Assembly (NCBI RefSeq): GCF_000427965.1
Contig: NZ_ATZA01000003.1
Location: 124,001 to 188,000 of the forward strand
DNA: 64,000 bases
Direction: 5' to 3'
From: Olivibacter sitiensis DSM 17696
GTDB taxonomy: Bacteria; Bacteroidota; Bacteroidia; Sphingobacteriales; Sphingobacteriaceae
A program made the position numbers and the translations under genes. Below, in pieces: positions 33,635 through 43,433 of this stretch. The notes under the pieces were generated by a model. The model saw nothing but the letters and a program-made list of their open reading frames with translations, did not search any database and was not told the DNA's origin. Each line of letters starts with the position of its first letter. The first letter of the stretch is position 1.

Positions 33635-34543
33635 CTAGTCAAAGAGTCGCTTTAAATCAACTTTAAATAGCGAATATAATCCATGAACCTTGTTTTTCAT
33701 AGGCACATCTAAATTCAACTCCTTTAATTTGCTTCTGATATAACTAGGAGCAAAACGATAATGAGGAATTAAAATATTGTAAATAAACAGATGTATTGCC
33801 TTTTTCCTTTCTGAAGTCAATTGCCCATTCTTTTTCAAGAAATTTAGTATACTTATTCTTAATCCTATTCGACTCTCTACTAACTTAATGATTTTAGCCT
33901 CTCCTCCTACACGGGATAAAGAACTAGATGTAATATGGATAATCGAATTAATAGTAGGGTCAAGGCAAATATTGGAATCCTTTTTCATGATTCTGAACAT
34001 AAGATCATATTCGTGAGATGCCGCAAGGTCTTCGGTCCAGCCGTTTACCATTTCAACAGCCTTCTTATTCCATAAATTAGCACTCGTTATACCCAAACGT
34101 GATTGTATCAAGCCAATCCATGGATCATTTTCCTCCAAAGGTCGGATTTTCTGGAATTTTTTATCCTTTTTATAACCAACCATTAAATAGGGATTAGCCA
34201 CAAATGCAATACTTTTGCCTTCAACTAAATTCATTTGTTTTCCTAATTTATCGGGCAACAACTCATCATCGGCATCTAAAAACTGAATCCAGTCACCTTT
34301 TGCCTCTCCCAATCCCTTATTCCTAGCAGCACATGCACCTTTCTTGGTTTCTGCAATACTCTTTACTTTATCTGGAAACTCTTGCTGATATTTATCTATA
34401 ATACATTTAGTATTATCAGTTGAGTTATTATCTACTAAAATCAATTCCCAATCCTTGAAAGATTGGTTGAAAACACTATCTACAGCCCGATGCAGATACT
34501 GCTCACAATTATGACAAGGAATAACGACTGAAATTAAGATCAT
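33635..34543 (-). CDS. GT2-family glycosyltransferase
   Basis: 302 residues. It begins ILISVVIPCHNCEQYLHRAV, with LILVDNNSTDN and ACAARNKGLGEAKGDWIQF leading to the metal-binding LDADDELL near 91-98. The C-terminal part has acceptor-specific helices. It belongs to a run of four GT2 genes plus one GT4 gene, which sets a repeat unit of perhaps five or six sugars. Specificity is unknown. Confidence 0.9.
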   Translation of the reverse strand: MILISVVIPCHNCEQYLHRAVDSVFNQSFKDWELILVDNNSTDNTKCIIDKYQQEFPDKVKSIAETKKGACAARNKGLGEAKGDWIQFLDADDELLPDKLGKQMNLVEGKSIAFVANPYLMVGYKKDKKFQKIRPLEENDPWIGLIQSRLGITSANLWNKKAVEMVNGWTEDLAASHEYDLMFRIMKKDSNICLDPTINSIIHITSSSLSRVGGEAKIIKLVESRIGLRISILNFLKKNGQLTSERKKAIHLFIYNILIPHYRFAPSYIRSKLKELNLDVPMKNKVHGLYSLFKVDLKRLFD

Positions 34544-34560
34544 GTTGAAATTTTATCATT

Positions 34561-35427
34561 CTACGAATTAATTAGCATGCTTTTTTCCTTCACAAAGATC
34601 AAATAATGTCTTAGAGCAAATACATATAACCTGCCGAGGAACGGTGCATCAGTCAACTTTTGTTTTATCTCTTCCCAAATATACATTTTGGGTTTTATTG
34701 AGAAATAGAATATTTTCAGCTTCAATTTCGGCGAAAGCTTTTTATGTTCCAAGAAATTCCTTTTACCTAACCCGACTCTCTTTTCTTTTTTAATAAGTTC
34801 TTTCAACGAACTCCGAGCCGGATGTCTTACAATAACATCTTTAGCAAAAGCAATGCTATATCCCCTGCTATTGGCTTTAATTCCCCACCTATTATCCCCA
34901 CCTGACATCAAGGAATCGTCAAATTCACCTATATCGTCGAATATCTTCTTATAAGCAAACATATTACCTGTTACCGCAAAACCATTTCGAACATACTTTT
35001 CCTGCGGAAATGCAAATGCAAAATCATACATCTCTACCCAGGTAGGTTTATCTTCCTTAGAGAAAATTTTCAACGGTCCTCCAATCCTATCCAATGTATG
35101 ATCTCGTTCAAAAGCATTAAAGGCATTTACAATCCAATCGCTATCAGGTATACAATCCGAGTCGGTAAAACCTATTATCCGCCCCTTCGCTATTTTTAAA
35201 GCTGCATTTCTTGCGGCATATGAGCCCGATTTATTTTCTTCAATTATGCTGCAATTTATGGGCACCACTAAGTCTTGCGGTTGCGAATCTTTTGGATCAT
35301 TATTCACTACAATGATTTCAAAAGAATCGGTTGGAAATGATTGTTTGGTAAGTGCATCCAGACATACACTCAATCTATGCCAATCGTGGAATGTTGGTAT
35401 GATGATACTAACGTCTTTCATACTCAT
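34561..35427 (-). CDS. GT2-family glycosyltransferase
   Basis: 288 residues. The GT-A core has VSIIIPTFHDWHRLSVCLDA, IIVVNNDPKDS, GSYAARNAALKIAKGRIIGF and the metal site TDSDCIPD near 92-99. A later MSGGDNRWGIKANSRGYSI contains the catalytic-base-like Asp region. Its ATG overlaps the stop of the upstream gene by four bases (ATGA), so the two are coupled. Confidence 0.9.
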   Translation of the reverse strand: MSMKDVSIIIPTFHDWHRLSVCLDALTKQSFPTDSFEIIVVNNDPKDSQPQDLVVPINCSIIEENKSGSYAARNAALKIAKGRIIGFTDSDCIPDSDWIVNAFNAFERDHTLDRIGGPLKIFSKEDKPTWVEMYDFAFAFPQEKYVRNGFAVTGNMFAYKKIFDDIGEFDDSLMSGGDNRWGIKANSRGYSIAFAKDVIVRHPARSSLKELIKKEKRVGLGKRNFLEHKKLSPKLKLKIFYFSIKPKMYIWEEIKQKLTDAPFLGRLYVFALRHYLIFVKEKSMLINS

Positions 35428-36305
35428 CGAATAAGTTTCTTAAGTATTCTTAATGCCAAACGTCCTGAAATCAATCTCCTTCTATAAAGTCCATAAATAA
35501 AAAGAGCCTTCCTATTTCCTCTTAAATGAGAGATAAAAATATCTTCTTGCGGACTATCTCTTAATAAATTAAACACCGAAAGGCATGATCTTATCAGAAT
35601 ATTCGACGAGTCTATATTAAGCAGAGTACCCTTTTCTGCAAGTTCTATCCCGAGCTTAACATAAAACTTCTGTTCTATCCTTTTTTTGGGATTCTTAGTT
35701 ACACCGTTCTCGAAATGAATTCTCCTATATAACACTTCATTAACAAACGCAGACTCGCTTATCTTTAGCAGTTCTAATTTTAATATGGTAAACTGTCCAT
35801 ATTTAAACAATGAATTATACCCGCCTACTTCATAATACAAAGATTTGCGATACATCACTTCGCCTTGAGTAAAGTGACTTTTATTGCTTCCATCAATCGG
35901 GGAATGTATTTTTGTTCCTTCTCGAGAAACGTCTTCTAAAAGACATCCTACAATACCCACTTGTGGGTTTTTCTCCAACAAGTCAACCTGTTTGGCTATT
36001 CTTTCTGGAAATGAGACGTCGCCAGCCCCATGAATAGCGATCAACTCACCTTTACTTTCCGCGATTGCAGCTATTATTCCCTTTGTAAATCCAATATTTC
36101 TTTTGTGCTTTATGACGCGTAAACGAGGATGTGCAAATTCATCAATTAATTCAGAAGTACCATCCGTAGAGCAATCATCAAAAACAATATATTCAAAATT
36201 TGGATAGGTTTGCTCCAATACGCTTTGAATAGACTCCTTGAGATTCTCTTTTCGATTATAATATCCGGTAATGATACTTACTAAAGGTTTTTCCTGCCTG
36301 TCCAT
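35424..36305 (-). CDS. GT2-family glycosyltransferase
   Basis: 293 residues. GT-A landmarks are PLVSIITGYYNRKENLKESI, FEYIVFDDCSTDGTSELI and ELIAIHGAGDVSFPERIAKQ. The usual DxD is weakened to GAGD near 93-96, so metal binding may differ. The C-terminal region has basic residues. It overlaps the following GT2 gene by four bases and sits three bases after murB. Confidence 0.86.
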   Translation of the reverse strand: MDRQEKPLVSIITGYYNRKENLKESIQSVLEQTYPNFEYIVFDDCSTDGTSELIDEFAHPRLRVIKHKRNIGFTKGIIAAIAESKGELIAIHGAGDVSFPERIAKQVDLLEKNPQVGIVGCLLEDVSREGTKIHSPIDGSNKSHFTQGEVMYRKSLYYEVGGYNSLFKYGQFTILKLELLKISESAFVNEVLYRRIHFENGVTKNPKKRIEQKFYVKLGIELAEKGTLLNIDSSNILIRSCLSVFNLLRDSPQEDIFISHLRGNRKALFIYGLYRRRLISGRLALRILKKLIR

Positions 36306-36308
36306 AAG

Positions 36309-37160
36309 CTATATTATCCTTTGTTCGACTTCCAATTCCACGTTATACTTTTCTCTTACTTTTTCCTGTGCATGCGCAATGATGGATAATATATCCTCTC
36401 CTGTTGCATGATTAAAATTAACGATAAACCCACCATGCTTTTCAGAGATCTTAGCACCACCCACCGTATATCCTTTCAGGTCCAATTCATCCATTAACGC
36501 GCCAACGAAGTAACCTTTTGGTCTTTTAAAGACGCTTCCTGCATTTGGAAATTCCTTGGGCTGCTTAGCCCATCTAGTTTGCTTATTACGTTCCATTTTC
36601 TCATGTATCGCAGACTTATCCCCTTTTCTTAATCGGAGCCATGCTTTTACAATGATCAGATGGGGGTTGCGTTGGAAGAAACTATTGCGGTATTCAAATC
36701 CCATTTCGGCCTGATTAATCTCAGCAAATTGATCAACAATGGGATCATAATAGCGTACTTTCACCAATAAATCCTTAATCTCCTCGCCACTAGCACCCGC
36801 ATTCATGACCACGGCGCCGCCTAGAGAACTGGGAATATCATAAAACAATTCCAAGCCAGCTAGCTGATAGTCCAAGGCCTTTACACTAAGATCGTACATC
36901 GATACGCCTGCCTCTGCTGCTATTTCTTCTTCGTCAATGACCACTTGATCAAAATTCCCCGAGAAAATCACAAAATCATCCTCATAAAAAGACCGGGCAA
37001 GAATAACATTGTGCCCGCTACCCAAGATGATTTTATTTCCTTCTTTTCTAAAGATCTCTTGAATATCAGTTTCCGAATCCGGGAAATAAGCTTTCCTGCA
37101 TACAGCGTGCAATCTGTAAGAGTTATAAGGGGTCAAATCCAATTGCTCTACGACTTTCAT
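36309..37160 (-). CDS. murB: UDP-N-acetylenolpyruvoylglucosamine reductase (MurB-like)
   Basis: 283 residues with the FAD-binding segment GSGHNVI (about 48-54), SLGGAVVMNAGASGEEI, the catalytic Ser in PNAGSVFKRP and the closing GGAKISEKHGGFIVNF. The shorter length and lack of an extra loop fit type II MurB. It reduces the enolpyruvyl ether of UDP-GlcNAc to UDP-MurNAc in the cytosol using NADPH and FAD. Here it directly follows a MurA gene inside a polysaccharide operon and not a dcw cluster. It may therefore be a second copy that feeds a surface polymer with a MurNAc-type sugar. Confidence 0.88.
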   Translation of the reverse strand: MKVVEQLDLTPYNSYRLHAVCRKAYFPDSETDIQEIFRKEGNKIILGSGHNVILARSFYEDDFVIFSGNFDQVVIDEEEIAAEAGVSMYDLSVKALDYQLAGLELFYDIPSSLGGAVVMNAGASGEEIKDLLVKVRYYDPIVDQFAEINQAEMGFEYRNSFFQRNPHLIIVKAWLRLRKGDKSAIHEKMERNKQTRWAKQPKEFPNAGSVFKRPKGYFVGALMDELDLKGYTVGGAKISEKHGGFIVNFNHATGEDILSIIAHAQEKVREKYNVELEVEQRII

Positions 37161-37173
37161 CCGCTATTGTCAT

Positions 37174-38469
37174 TTAAACAGCCAAACCAGCTTCTACCTC
37201 AATCTGCACACCAAGGTTTTTCAATTTTTGTTCTAGGTTATTGTATCCTCTCAATGCCATTTCCACATTATAGATAGTCGAATCCCCTACGGCCAACAAA
37301 GCAGCCATTACTACCGCCATACTACCTCTTAAATCCGTAGAATTGGCCACTGCTGCATGTATAGGTTTGCCTCCATCAATGGTAATGGCTCCCGTTTTAT
37401 AAGACAGGGCATTCGAATAGAACTTGTTCAATTCATCGCAATACTTCATACGTTCTGGATAACGGTAATCGAATATGCGACTAATGCCGTCGGCATGGAG
37501 CGCCAATAAAGTATAAAAAGGTTGCATATCAGAGATGATGCCGGGGTGTGTACCACAAGCCAACTCGAAAGGTTGCACACTGCCATTCACTAAACATTCT
37601 GGAGATACAATGACATTCTTTGAATTTCGATATAAGTCAATACCAGCATGTTGGAGATGAATCAAAGGAATCTCCATGGTATCAAAAGGCACATCTTCTA
37701 CAGTGATGTTTCCACCTGAAATAATCCCATAGACAATCCAAGTAATGGCTTCAATACGGTCTGGCATCACCTGAAACAAGGAGCCACGCAGGTAATCCGC
37801 TCCTTCCACTTTGATAAAACTGTTGCCAACAACCTCAATCTTTGCCCCCAAGGTCCTCAAAAAAGCGATCAGACTCTCTATTTCCGGGCTGATATAAGCA
37901 TTCTTGATAATCGTTTCGCTCTTGATAATAGAAGCAGATATTAAGGCATTCTCTGTGCCACCTATGGTGGAAATCGGGAAATTAATCTCTCCTGGAGAGA
38001 AGCCTTTTGGAGCGCGCACTTCGATATAATCTGGCTTTTCCTCCACTTCGGCACCCAACGCTTTCCACACCATGATATGTAAATCATAGCCTCGATCACC
38101 AATCTTGCAACCACCGGGATAAGGAATACGGGCAATACCCGATCGCTTTATTAGGCCTGGTACCAACAAATAAGTTGTTCGAATAGGAAAGTCATAGCTT
38201 TCCAGAGACTTATTATCCAAATCCTTGGCATCGATTTCTACGGTCTCCGCAATGACATCCACTTTAACCTTTCCGCCATTTTTGCGGATAAAATCAATTT
38301 TATATTGGGCATCCACCAATTCAGTTGGGAAGTTGGTTAGTACCACCGTCTCATCGGCAATCAATGCGGCCGCAAGTAATCGCGTACTGGCGTTTTTGGC
38401 GCCGCTTACTTTCACTCGACCATGTGGAATTTGTCCCCCTTGGATTTTTGCTGTTATATTTTTTTTCAT
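37174..38469 (-). CDS. murA: UDP-N-acetylglucosamine 1-carboxyvinyltransferase (MurA-like)
   Basis: 431 residues with the EPSP-synthase-like double domain. Key sites are SGAKNAS (Lys and Asn of the UDP-GlcNAc site, residues 23-29), IPYPGGCKIGDRGYDLHI with the Cys that meets phosphoenolpyruvate and fosfomycin, and SDMQPFYTLL with the general-base Asp. It forms enolpyruvyl-UDP-GlcNAc, the substrate of MurB encoded 13 bp downstream. Length is normal. As with MurB, its place amid glycosyltransferases and an exporter suggests it supplies the polysaccharide; it could also be the sole housekeeping copy. Confidence 0.9.
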   Translation of the reverse strand: MKKNITAKIQGGQIPHGRVKVSGAKNASTRLLAAALIADETVVLTNFPTELVDAQYKIDFIRKNGGKVKVDVIAETVEIDAKDLDNKSLESYDFPIRTTYLLVPGLIKRSGIARIPYPGGCKIGDRGYDLHIMVWKALGAEVEEKPDYIEVRAPKGFSPGEINFPISTIGGTENALISASIIKSETIIKNAYISPEIESLIAFLRTLGAKIEVVGNSFIKVEGADYLRGSLFQVMPDRIEAITWIVYGIISGGNITVEDVPFDTMEIPLIHLQHAGIDLYRNSKNVIVSPECLVNGSVQPFELACGTHPGIISDMQPFYTLLALHADGISRIFDYRYPERMKYCDELNKFYSNALSYKTGAITIDGGKPIHAAVANSTDLRGSMAVVMAALLAVGDSTIYNVEMALRGYNNLEQKLKNLGVQIEVEAGLAV

Positions 38470-38489
38470 CGTTTTTAGACAAAAATGTG

Positions 38490-40286
38490 TTAACTCATAT
38501 TCTGTAAAGATACCATACGGTGAAAACGATTGGAACTTTGCACCAGTTCATCAAAATTCCCTTGTCCGCTGATTTTTCCATCTTCCAATAAATAGATACG
38601 ATCGGCATGCTTGATGGTAGACAAGCGGTGGGCTATGATAATCATGGTATACTCTCCTTTCAATTTATTGATACTTTCCTGAATGTAATTCTCCGTTTCC
38701 GAATCCAATGCCGAAGTGGCTTCATCCATGATCAAGATCTCCACATTTTTGTACAGTTCTCGGGCAATGGAGATCCGTTGTTTCTGCCCTCCGGAGATCA
38801 ACATGCCATTATCGCCTAATAAGGTATTTTCTTGATTTGCCATATTAGTTACAAATTCCTTCATGGCCACCTTTTCGAGGATTTGCCAAAAGCGACTGAC
38901 ATTCTCTACACTGGGCTCCGACCAAAATGTGACATTGTTAAAAACCGTATCACTAAAAATAATCGGCTCCTGGGTAATGTATCCTATTTGCTCACGATAA
39001 CTGTCAAGATGAAAGTCAAAAGGCGATTTACCATCCACCCATAGTTTGCCTGATTGGGGAACTATTAAGGCACAAATGATATTTGCCAATGTAGACTTTC
39101 CAGATCCGCTCTCACCAACAAAGGCAATGGTTTCGTTTTTGTGTAAAATCAAATCGATATTTCTTAGCACCAATTTATCACCGTATGAAAAGTTGAGCTT
39201 TTCCAATACGATTTGCGTCTGAAATGTAGGAAACGTCTCTTTATTATCTCTTTCCCGATATTGTTTCATTGATTCTGACAGATCCGCCACCGACTGCAAA
39301 GCTCCTACGTTTTGCATGAAACTTTGCCAAGAATTTTGCACGACCACCAATCCGTTTAAAGCACGGTAAAAAAGTAGTAAACTCAGCAAAATCGAGCCTA
39401 AACTAGCTCCCAAATAATTAGTTTGTAACAAAATAACCACAGCTACAATAAATATAATTACCGGCTCTCGGCTACTTGAAGTGATGGCTTGACTTTTGCC
39501 AATCTTTCTGTTAAGCCCTTCCACCTCATTTATTACATTGAGCAGCTTATTTGCATAACGGGTGAAATAACTTGTCGCTTTCAAATACTTGAAGTGATGT
39601 ATGCATTGGATCATAAACCCATTAAATAGATTCCCCCTTCTCGAAATTTCAATAGAGGACGTTTTGACGGATTCTACGATCCTGCGATAAAGAAAATTCG
39701 ACAAATAGCCCCCTACTAGGATAAATATCGCAAATTGCCAATTGGCCAAAAAAGCAAGTACAATGTAAGATATTAAAATAATCAATGATTTAGTAGTGCC
39801 AAGAAACTGAATCATTGCTTGTAGGTTTTTCCCAACCTCAGCCGTAATTGCATTTTGAATCCGACCAGCGTCTAACTTTAAAAACCCTTGATAACTTAAA
39901 GCTTGTAACTGATTTATTTGTCTTTGGCGGAGCTTAACCATATATTTTTGCCTCAAATCGATTTGCTCCATACTTAACCAATAGTTGAGCAAGCCCTTGA
40001 CTGTAAAAATGATGACCATCAAAGTCAACACACTGGAGAGTGTAACTGGAACACCTACCTGAGCAAAACTTTTTAATATGAATGCCATGCCTCCCATACT
40101 CTCACCTGAGCCAATGCTAGAGGCATCGTTCACAAACTGGAGCAGAGGAATGAACAAAGCTAAACCTATACCATCCAACAAACCCAGGATAACGGCCAAG
40201 ACCACATTGAAAATAAGCTTATTTCCCATATAGCTATAGAAATAGCTAAAATAGCCTAAGGGAGTGTGTTTTAATTGTTTTTTCAT
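38490..40286 (-). CDS. ABC exporter, fused permease-ATPase, lipid/polysaccharide flippase type
   Basis: 598 residues. Six transmembrane helices (about 25-300) precede the ATPase domain with Walker A GESGSGKST, the canonical signature ISGGQKQRISIARE, Walker B ILIMDEATSALD and the H-loop IIAHRLSTI. MsbA/PglK-type fused exporters flip lipid-linked sugars or lipids across the inner membrane. No Wzx flippase or Wzy polymerase was seen in the window, so this may be the only flippase of the locus, as in PglK-type pathways. Its start overlaps the stop of the SGNH-like gene by four bases. Confidence 0.88.
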   Translation of the reverse strand: MKKQLKHTPLGYFSYFYSYMGNKLIFNVVLAVILGLLDGIGLALFIPLLQFVNDASSIGSGESMGGMAFILKSFAQVGVPVTLSSVLTLMVIIFTVKGLLNYWLSMEQIDLRQKYMVKLRQRQINQLQALSYQGFLKLDAGRIQNAITAEVGKNLQAMIQFLGTTKSLIILISYIVLAFLANWQFAIFILVGGYLSNFLYRRIVESVKTSSIEISRRGNLFNGFMIQCIHHFKYLKATSYFTRYANKLLNVINEVEGLNRKIGKSQAITSSSREPVIIFIVAVVILLQTNYLGASLGSILLSLLLFYRALNGLVVVQNSWQSFMQNVGALQSVADLSESMKQYRERDNKETFPTFQTQIVLEKLNFSYGDKLVLRNIDLILHKNETIAFVGESGSGKSTLANIICALIVPQSGKLWVDGKSPFDFHLDSYREQIGYITQEPIIFSDTVFNNVTFWSEPSVENVSRFWQILEKVAMKEFVTNMANQENTLLGDNGMLISGGQKQRISIARELYKNVEILIMDEATSALDSETENYIQESINKLKGEYTMIIIAHRLSTIKHADRIYLLEDGKISGQGNFDELVQSSNRFHRMVSLQNMS

Positions 40287-41236
40287 TTTTTGGAGATGAT
40301 GTTGTCGATTGCATTATGCGCTGGAAGAAGCTGTAGAATTTGTTTGTTATAAACGTCAACGCCATATTGGTTCAAATGGGAATCATCCGCAAACAAACTA
40401 TCCGACCACAGTACATGCTTATTGAAATTGATATAATTGGTGTCCAACCCTGCCATTAACGAATCTATATGTTCAACATTAGTTGCTTTGGCATACCTAC
40501 CAGGCAAAACAGGGGCTTGAAATATCCTAAACGGTATGGATCTTACTGTCAGTTCACGCTTTATTCCCAATAAGGCCTCGTATTGGTTCTCATTTAACTG
40601 GTACTTATTTGCTTTTAAACTATTGTACGGCAGCGTAATCACTTTAAAAGTTTCCACATAGCCGCCCTCCACATAAGTATCAACCCCATCATATCTAGAC
40701 TGTTCCTGTATTTCTTCGCTTAATAGCTTTTTAAAAAGAGAGAAAACGAATGTATTATAAACACGAATATCGTTTACCGTCAACGCAAGGCGCATCCAAG
40801 AAAAGTCTATCGGTGCATTGGTCATTAAATCAAGCGTCGACTCCACGCCGTCCGAATTTAGCAAAACAGGATAAATATCCAACACAACCAATTTGGGTTG
40901 AAATCGATCTATGTATTTTCTTAACAGGAATAAGGTCTGAACAGGCGTCTGGGAGCTAGATCCAAGATTAAAAGATGAGAAGCCAGCCTTCTCGAAAATC
41001 CTAGGATCGTAGCCTCTATAGGCATGGGAAGAGCCTAAAAATAAAACGTCTTTTTGGGTTGTAGACTCTGCTTCTCTATATCTAGTATAAGAAAAACCAT
41101 TTCGCCTTTCAAAACCTGCAGGAAGATTTGGTTTTAAATAGGTTGGCGCCAACTTGCCAACAATCAAAAGAGACGCAATATAAATGATGCTTGCGAAGCA
41201 ACTAAACAAGGTCGAATTCAACAAAAATTTCTTCAT
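40283..41236 (-). CDS. SGNH-like protein paired with MBOAT acyltransferase (copy 1)
   Basis: 317 residues with an N-terminal membrane anchor (about 5-30) and a periplasmic domain. FLGSSHAYRGYDPRIFEKAG supplies the nucleophile Ser (GSSHA) and Asn-bearing blocks follow (FNLGSSSQ). The C-terminal DDSHLNQYG gives Asp and His, completing an SGNH-type triad. DltD/AlgX-like proteins of this type transfer acyl groups handed over by an MBOAT to a polymer outside the membrane. It starts 8 bp after the MBOAT gene, so the pair likely acetylates the polysaccharide. Confidence 0.82.
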   Translation of the reverse strand: MKKFLLNSTLFSCFASIIYIASLLIVGKLAPTYLKPNLPAGFERRNGFSYTRYREAESTTQKDVLFLGSSHAYRGYDPRIFEKAGFSSFNLGSSSQTPVQTLFLLRKYIDRFQPKLVVLDIYPVLLNSDGVESTLDLMTNAPIDFSWMRLALTVNDIRVYNTFVFSLFKKLLSEEIQEQSRYDGVDTYVEGGYVETFKVITLPYNSLKANKYQLNENQYEALLGIKRELTVRSIPFRIFQAPVLPGRYAKATNVEHIDSLMAGLDTNYINFNKHVLWSDSLFADDSHLNQYGVDVYNKQILQLLPAHNAIDNIISKK

Positions 41237-41244
41237 TTATATAC

Positions 41245-42699
41245 TCAAAACTGAAAATAGATAAATTCCGTACCTCCCGTATGCATATACATGCCGACAA
41301 TAAACAAGCATAGAGCATATAGCACCCATCTCAATACCCTTGGCCACCGGAAGCCCAGAGTCTCTATGGCATAATTGTTCTCCCGGCCAAGCCACTCAAC
41401 TAGTATGAATGGGATAAGTAATAACAAGCATAATTTACTTCCCTTCAATTCAGCATAATGAAAAGGATTGTAATCACTCTCTAAAAGAAAGATTCTACCT
41501 ATATAATCAAAAGCATGACTCAAACTCTCTGCACGGAAGAATATCCATGCAAAAGTGGCCAATGCAAAAGTAAGCAACAGTTGTCCTGTTTCTTTTAATG
41601 AAGGCAACAATCGGCCTTCTGCCACGGTTATAGTAGACTTATTTTTGCTCTTCCAGATGACCGATGGCATGATAAACAGTGCATTCAAACCTCCCCACAC
41701 TACAAAGGTCCAGTTGGCTCCGTGCCAAAAGCCGCTTACCAAGAAAATGATAAAGGTATTGCGTACCGTCATCCACAGCCCTTTCCTGCTCCCGCCCAAA
41801 GGAATATACAAGTAATCCCTAAACCAAGAGGATAGCGAGATATGCCAGCGCTTCCAAAACTCGGCAATATTGCGGGAAAAATAGGGATAGTTAAAGTTTT
41901 TCAGTAGTTCAAAGCCAAACAAGCGCGCCGTGCCCAAGGCCATATCGGTATAGCCAGCAAAGTCGCCGTAGATTTGAAATGCAAATAAGATGGCTCCCCA
42001 GACCAGTACTCCTCCCGAATACTGATCGGAGTTATTGAATATCTGATTGGCATATTCCGCACAGTTGTCGGCTATCACCACTTTCTTGATAAGGCCCCAG
42101 AGAAACTGCTTCAAGCCATCCACGGCCTGATGGTATTTGAAAACACGTGGCCGTTCTACTTGGGGCAATAAGTGCGTGGCCCGCTCTATGGGACCGGCTA
42201 CCAGCAATGGGAAGAAACTTACGAAAAGGGAATACTGCACCCAATTTGTTGTTGGTTTTATACGATCGTAATAGATATCAATCACATAGGAAAGTCCATG
42301 AAAGGTATAGAACGAAATCCCCACTGGCAAAACAATGTTTAACGTGGTAATATTGGGTCGGAAGCCAAATACCTGAATAAAATCAGCAAATGACTCAACG
42401 AAAAAGTTGTAATATTTAAAGAAACCCAGGAAACCCAGATTGATCCCCACGCTAATGGCTAGCCAGATTTTCTTCCATCTGATATTCTTTGCCTCGTAGA
42501 TCTTTAAACCTGTGAAAAAATCCAATGCGGTGGAAAAGGCCAACAGAAATAGAAAACGCCAATCCCAACAACTATAGAAATAATAACTGGCTAAAAGCAG
42601 CAAGCAATTCTGTGCCTTCAAAGACCTGTTTGTGACAAACCAATACAGAATAAAGACAATGGGAAGAAAAATCAGGAAGCTCGTAGAATTGAATAACAT
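41245..42699 (-). CDS. MBOAT-family O-acyltransferase, AlgI-like (copy 1)
   Basis: 484 residues with about ten membrane helices. Characteristic blocks are WHISLSSWFRDYLYIPLGGS and the catalytic His in SGFWHGANWTFVVWGGLNAL. The C-terminus ends EFIYFQF, an aromatic motif containing the Tyr proposed as the acyl-transfer residue in DltX-like and MBOAT C-termini. It would move an acetyl or similar acyl group from cytoplasmic donor to the outer face, then to the SGNH-like partner. A small ORF lies about 310 bp upstream on the same strand. Confidence 0.92.
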   Translation of the reverse strand: MLFNSTSFLIFLPIVFILYWFVTNRSLKAQNCLLLLASYYFYSCWDWRFLFLLAFSTALDFFTGLKIYEAKNIRWKKIWLAISVGINLGFLGFFKYYNFFVESFADFIQVFGFRPNITTLNIVLPVGISFYTFHGLSYVIDIYYDRIKPTTNWVQYSLFVSFFPLLVAGPIERATHLLPQVERPRVFKYHQAVDGLKQFLWGLIKKVVIADNCAEYANQIFNNSDQYSGGVLVWGAILFAFQIYGDFAGYTDMALGTARLFGFELLKNFNYPYFSRNIAEFWKRWHISLSSWFRDYLYIPLGGSRKGLWMTVRNTFIIFLVSGFWHGANWTFVVWGGLNALFIMPSVIWKSKNKSTITVAEGRLLPSLKETGQLLLTFALATFAWIFFRAESLSHAFDYIGRIFLLESDYNPFHYAELKGSKLCLLLLIPFILVEWLGRENNYAIETLGFRWPRVLRWVLYALCLFIVGMYMHTGGTEFIYFQF

Positions 42700-43008
42700 A
42701 GTATCAGATCACGGGGTTTAGCATGACAACAAAAGCAATTAAAAAAGAATATAACAGCAACCTCATTAACAAGCTATCAACAATACTTTCCAACAATTAC
42801 AAATAAATCAAGCATTTCCTTGCATTTTATCGGTATTCTCATCAACAAAGATAGCCGATTTTTTCAGATTCTAACATACTGCTCACATTAAATTTTTGCT
42901 ATGCCCCTACTTACCGAGGCATAACCGGACAAACGGCCGGTATTTCAACATGAATTAAAACGATAAGCAAGACACAAAATTATGCCTCGCAAAAACGGAA
43001 TTCTTGCC
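42700..43008. other. Non-coding AT-rich spacer
   Basis: About 310 bp between the MBOAT gene and the small ORF. Strongly AT-rich with no gene and no clear promoter. It may carry the start signal of the polysaccharide operon. Confidence 0.35.
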
Positions 43009-43197
43009 CTAGTTCAACAGATACAGCGACAGGCAATAAACAAGCAGGATCAAAAAAAGCAGCGAGATGCTAGCCCGGATAATTTCTGAACGTGTCATAT
43101 AGCTTTTGAGATTTTTTAAGATTAAAAGCGGTAAGGTAATGCTTTTTCTGGCCAATAGGTGCCTGACATAGATGAACGGCATGTTTTGATATGCAAA
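43007..43197. repeat. 191-bp direct repeat, copy 1
   Basis: Matches the segment at 46056-46246 at 189 of 191 positions by eye. It contains the small membrane-protein ORF. Both copies lie upstream of an MBOAT gene on the same strand, about 3.05 kb apart. Confidence 0.85.
43009..43182 (-). CDS. Small membrane protein in the MBOAT module (copy 1)
   Basis: 57 residues from the ATG shared with the second copy; a GTG 14 codons earlier would give 71 residues. A basic, Arg/Lys-rich first half (RHLLARKSITLPLLILKNLK) is followed by one C-terminal membrane helix (SLLFLILLVYCLSLYLLN). It differs from the second copy at two residues only (PL versus RF after ITL). Function is unknown. A conserved small single-helix partner recalls DltX beside DltB/DltD, but it lacks an aromatic C-terminal motif. 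Confidence 0.55.
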   Translation of the reverse strand: MPFIYVRHLLARKSITLPLLILKNLKSYMTRSEIIRASISLLFLILLVYCLSLYLLN

Positions 43198-43224
43198 TGG
43201 AGTAGCCTTTGGCAACCTAACCAA

Positions 43225-43433
43225 AACAGTTTTTTAGCCCACTCTCTCTGATATCACACCTACCAAAGATTTACATGAACTGCAAAAATTAATTTTCCTT
43301 AACTTTATTTTGTTTTTCTCACCCAGAGATCGTTTTTTTAGGAAAAGCTAAGTTTACCATGCCATCAATCGCCGTCATCAACTTAATGATAAAGGAAAGT
43401 ATGTTATAATAGTTTTTAACTCTGTCGATTAAA
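43225..43433. other. Short intergenic spacer
   Basis: About 210 bp between the small ORF and the second SGNH-like gene. AT-rich, with no recognised gene or hairpin. Confidence 0.3.
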
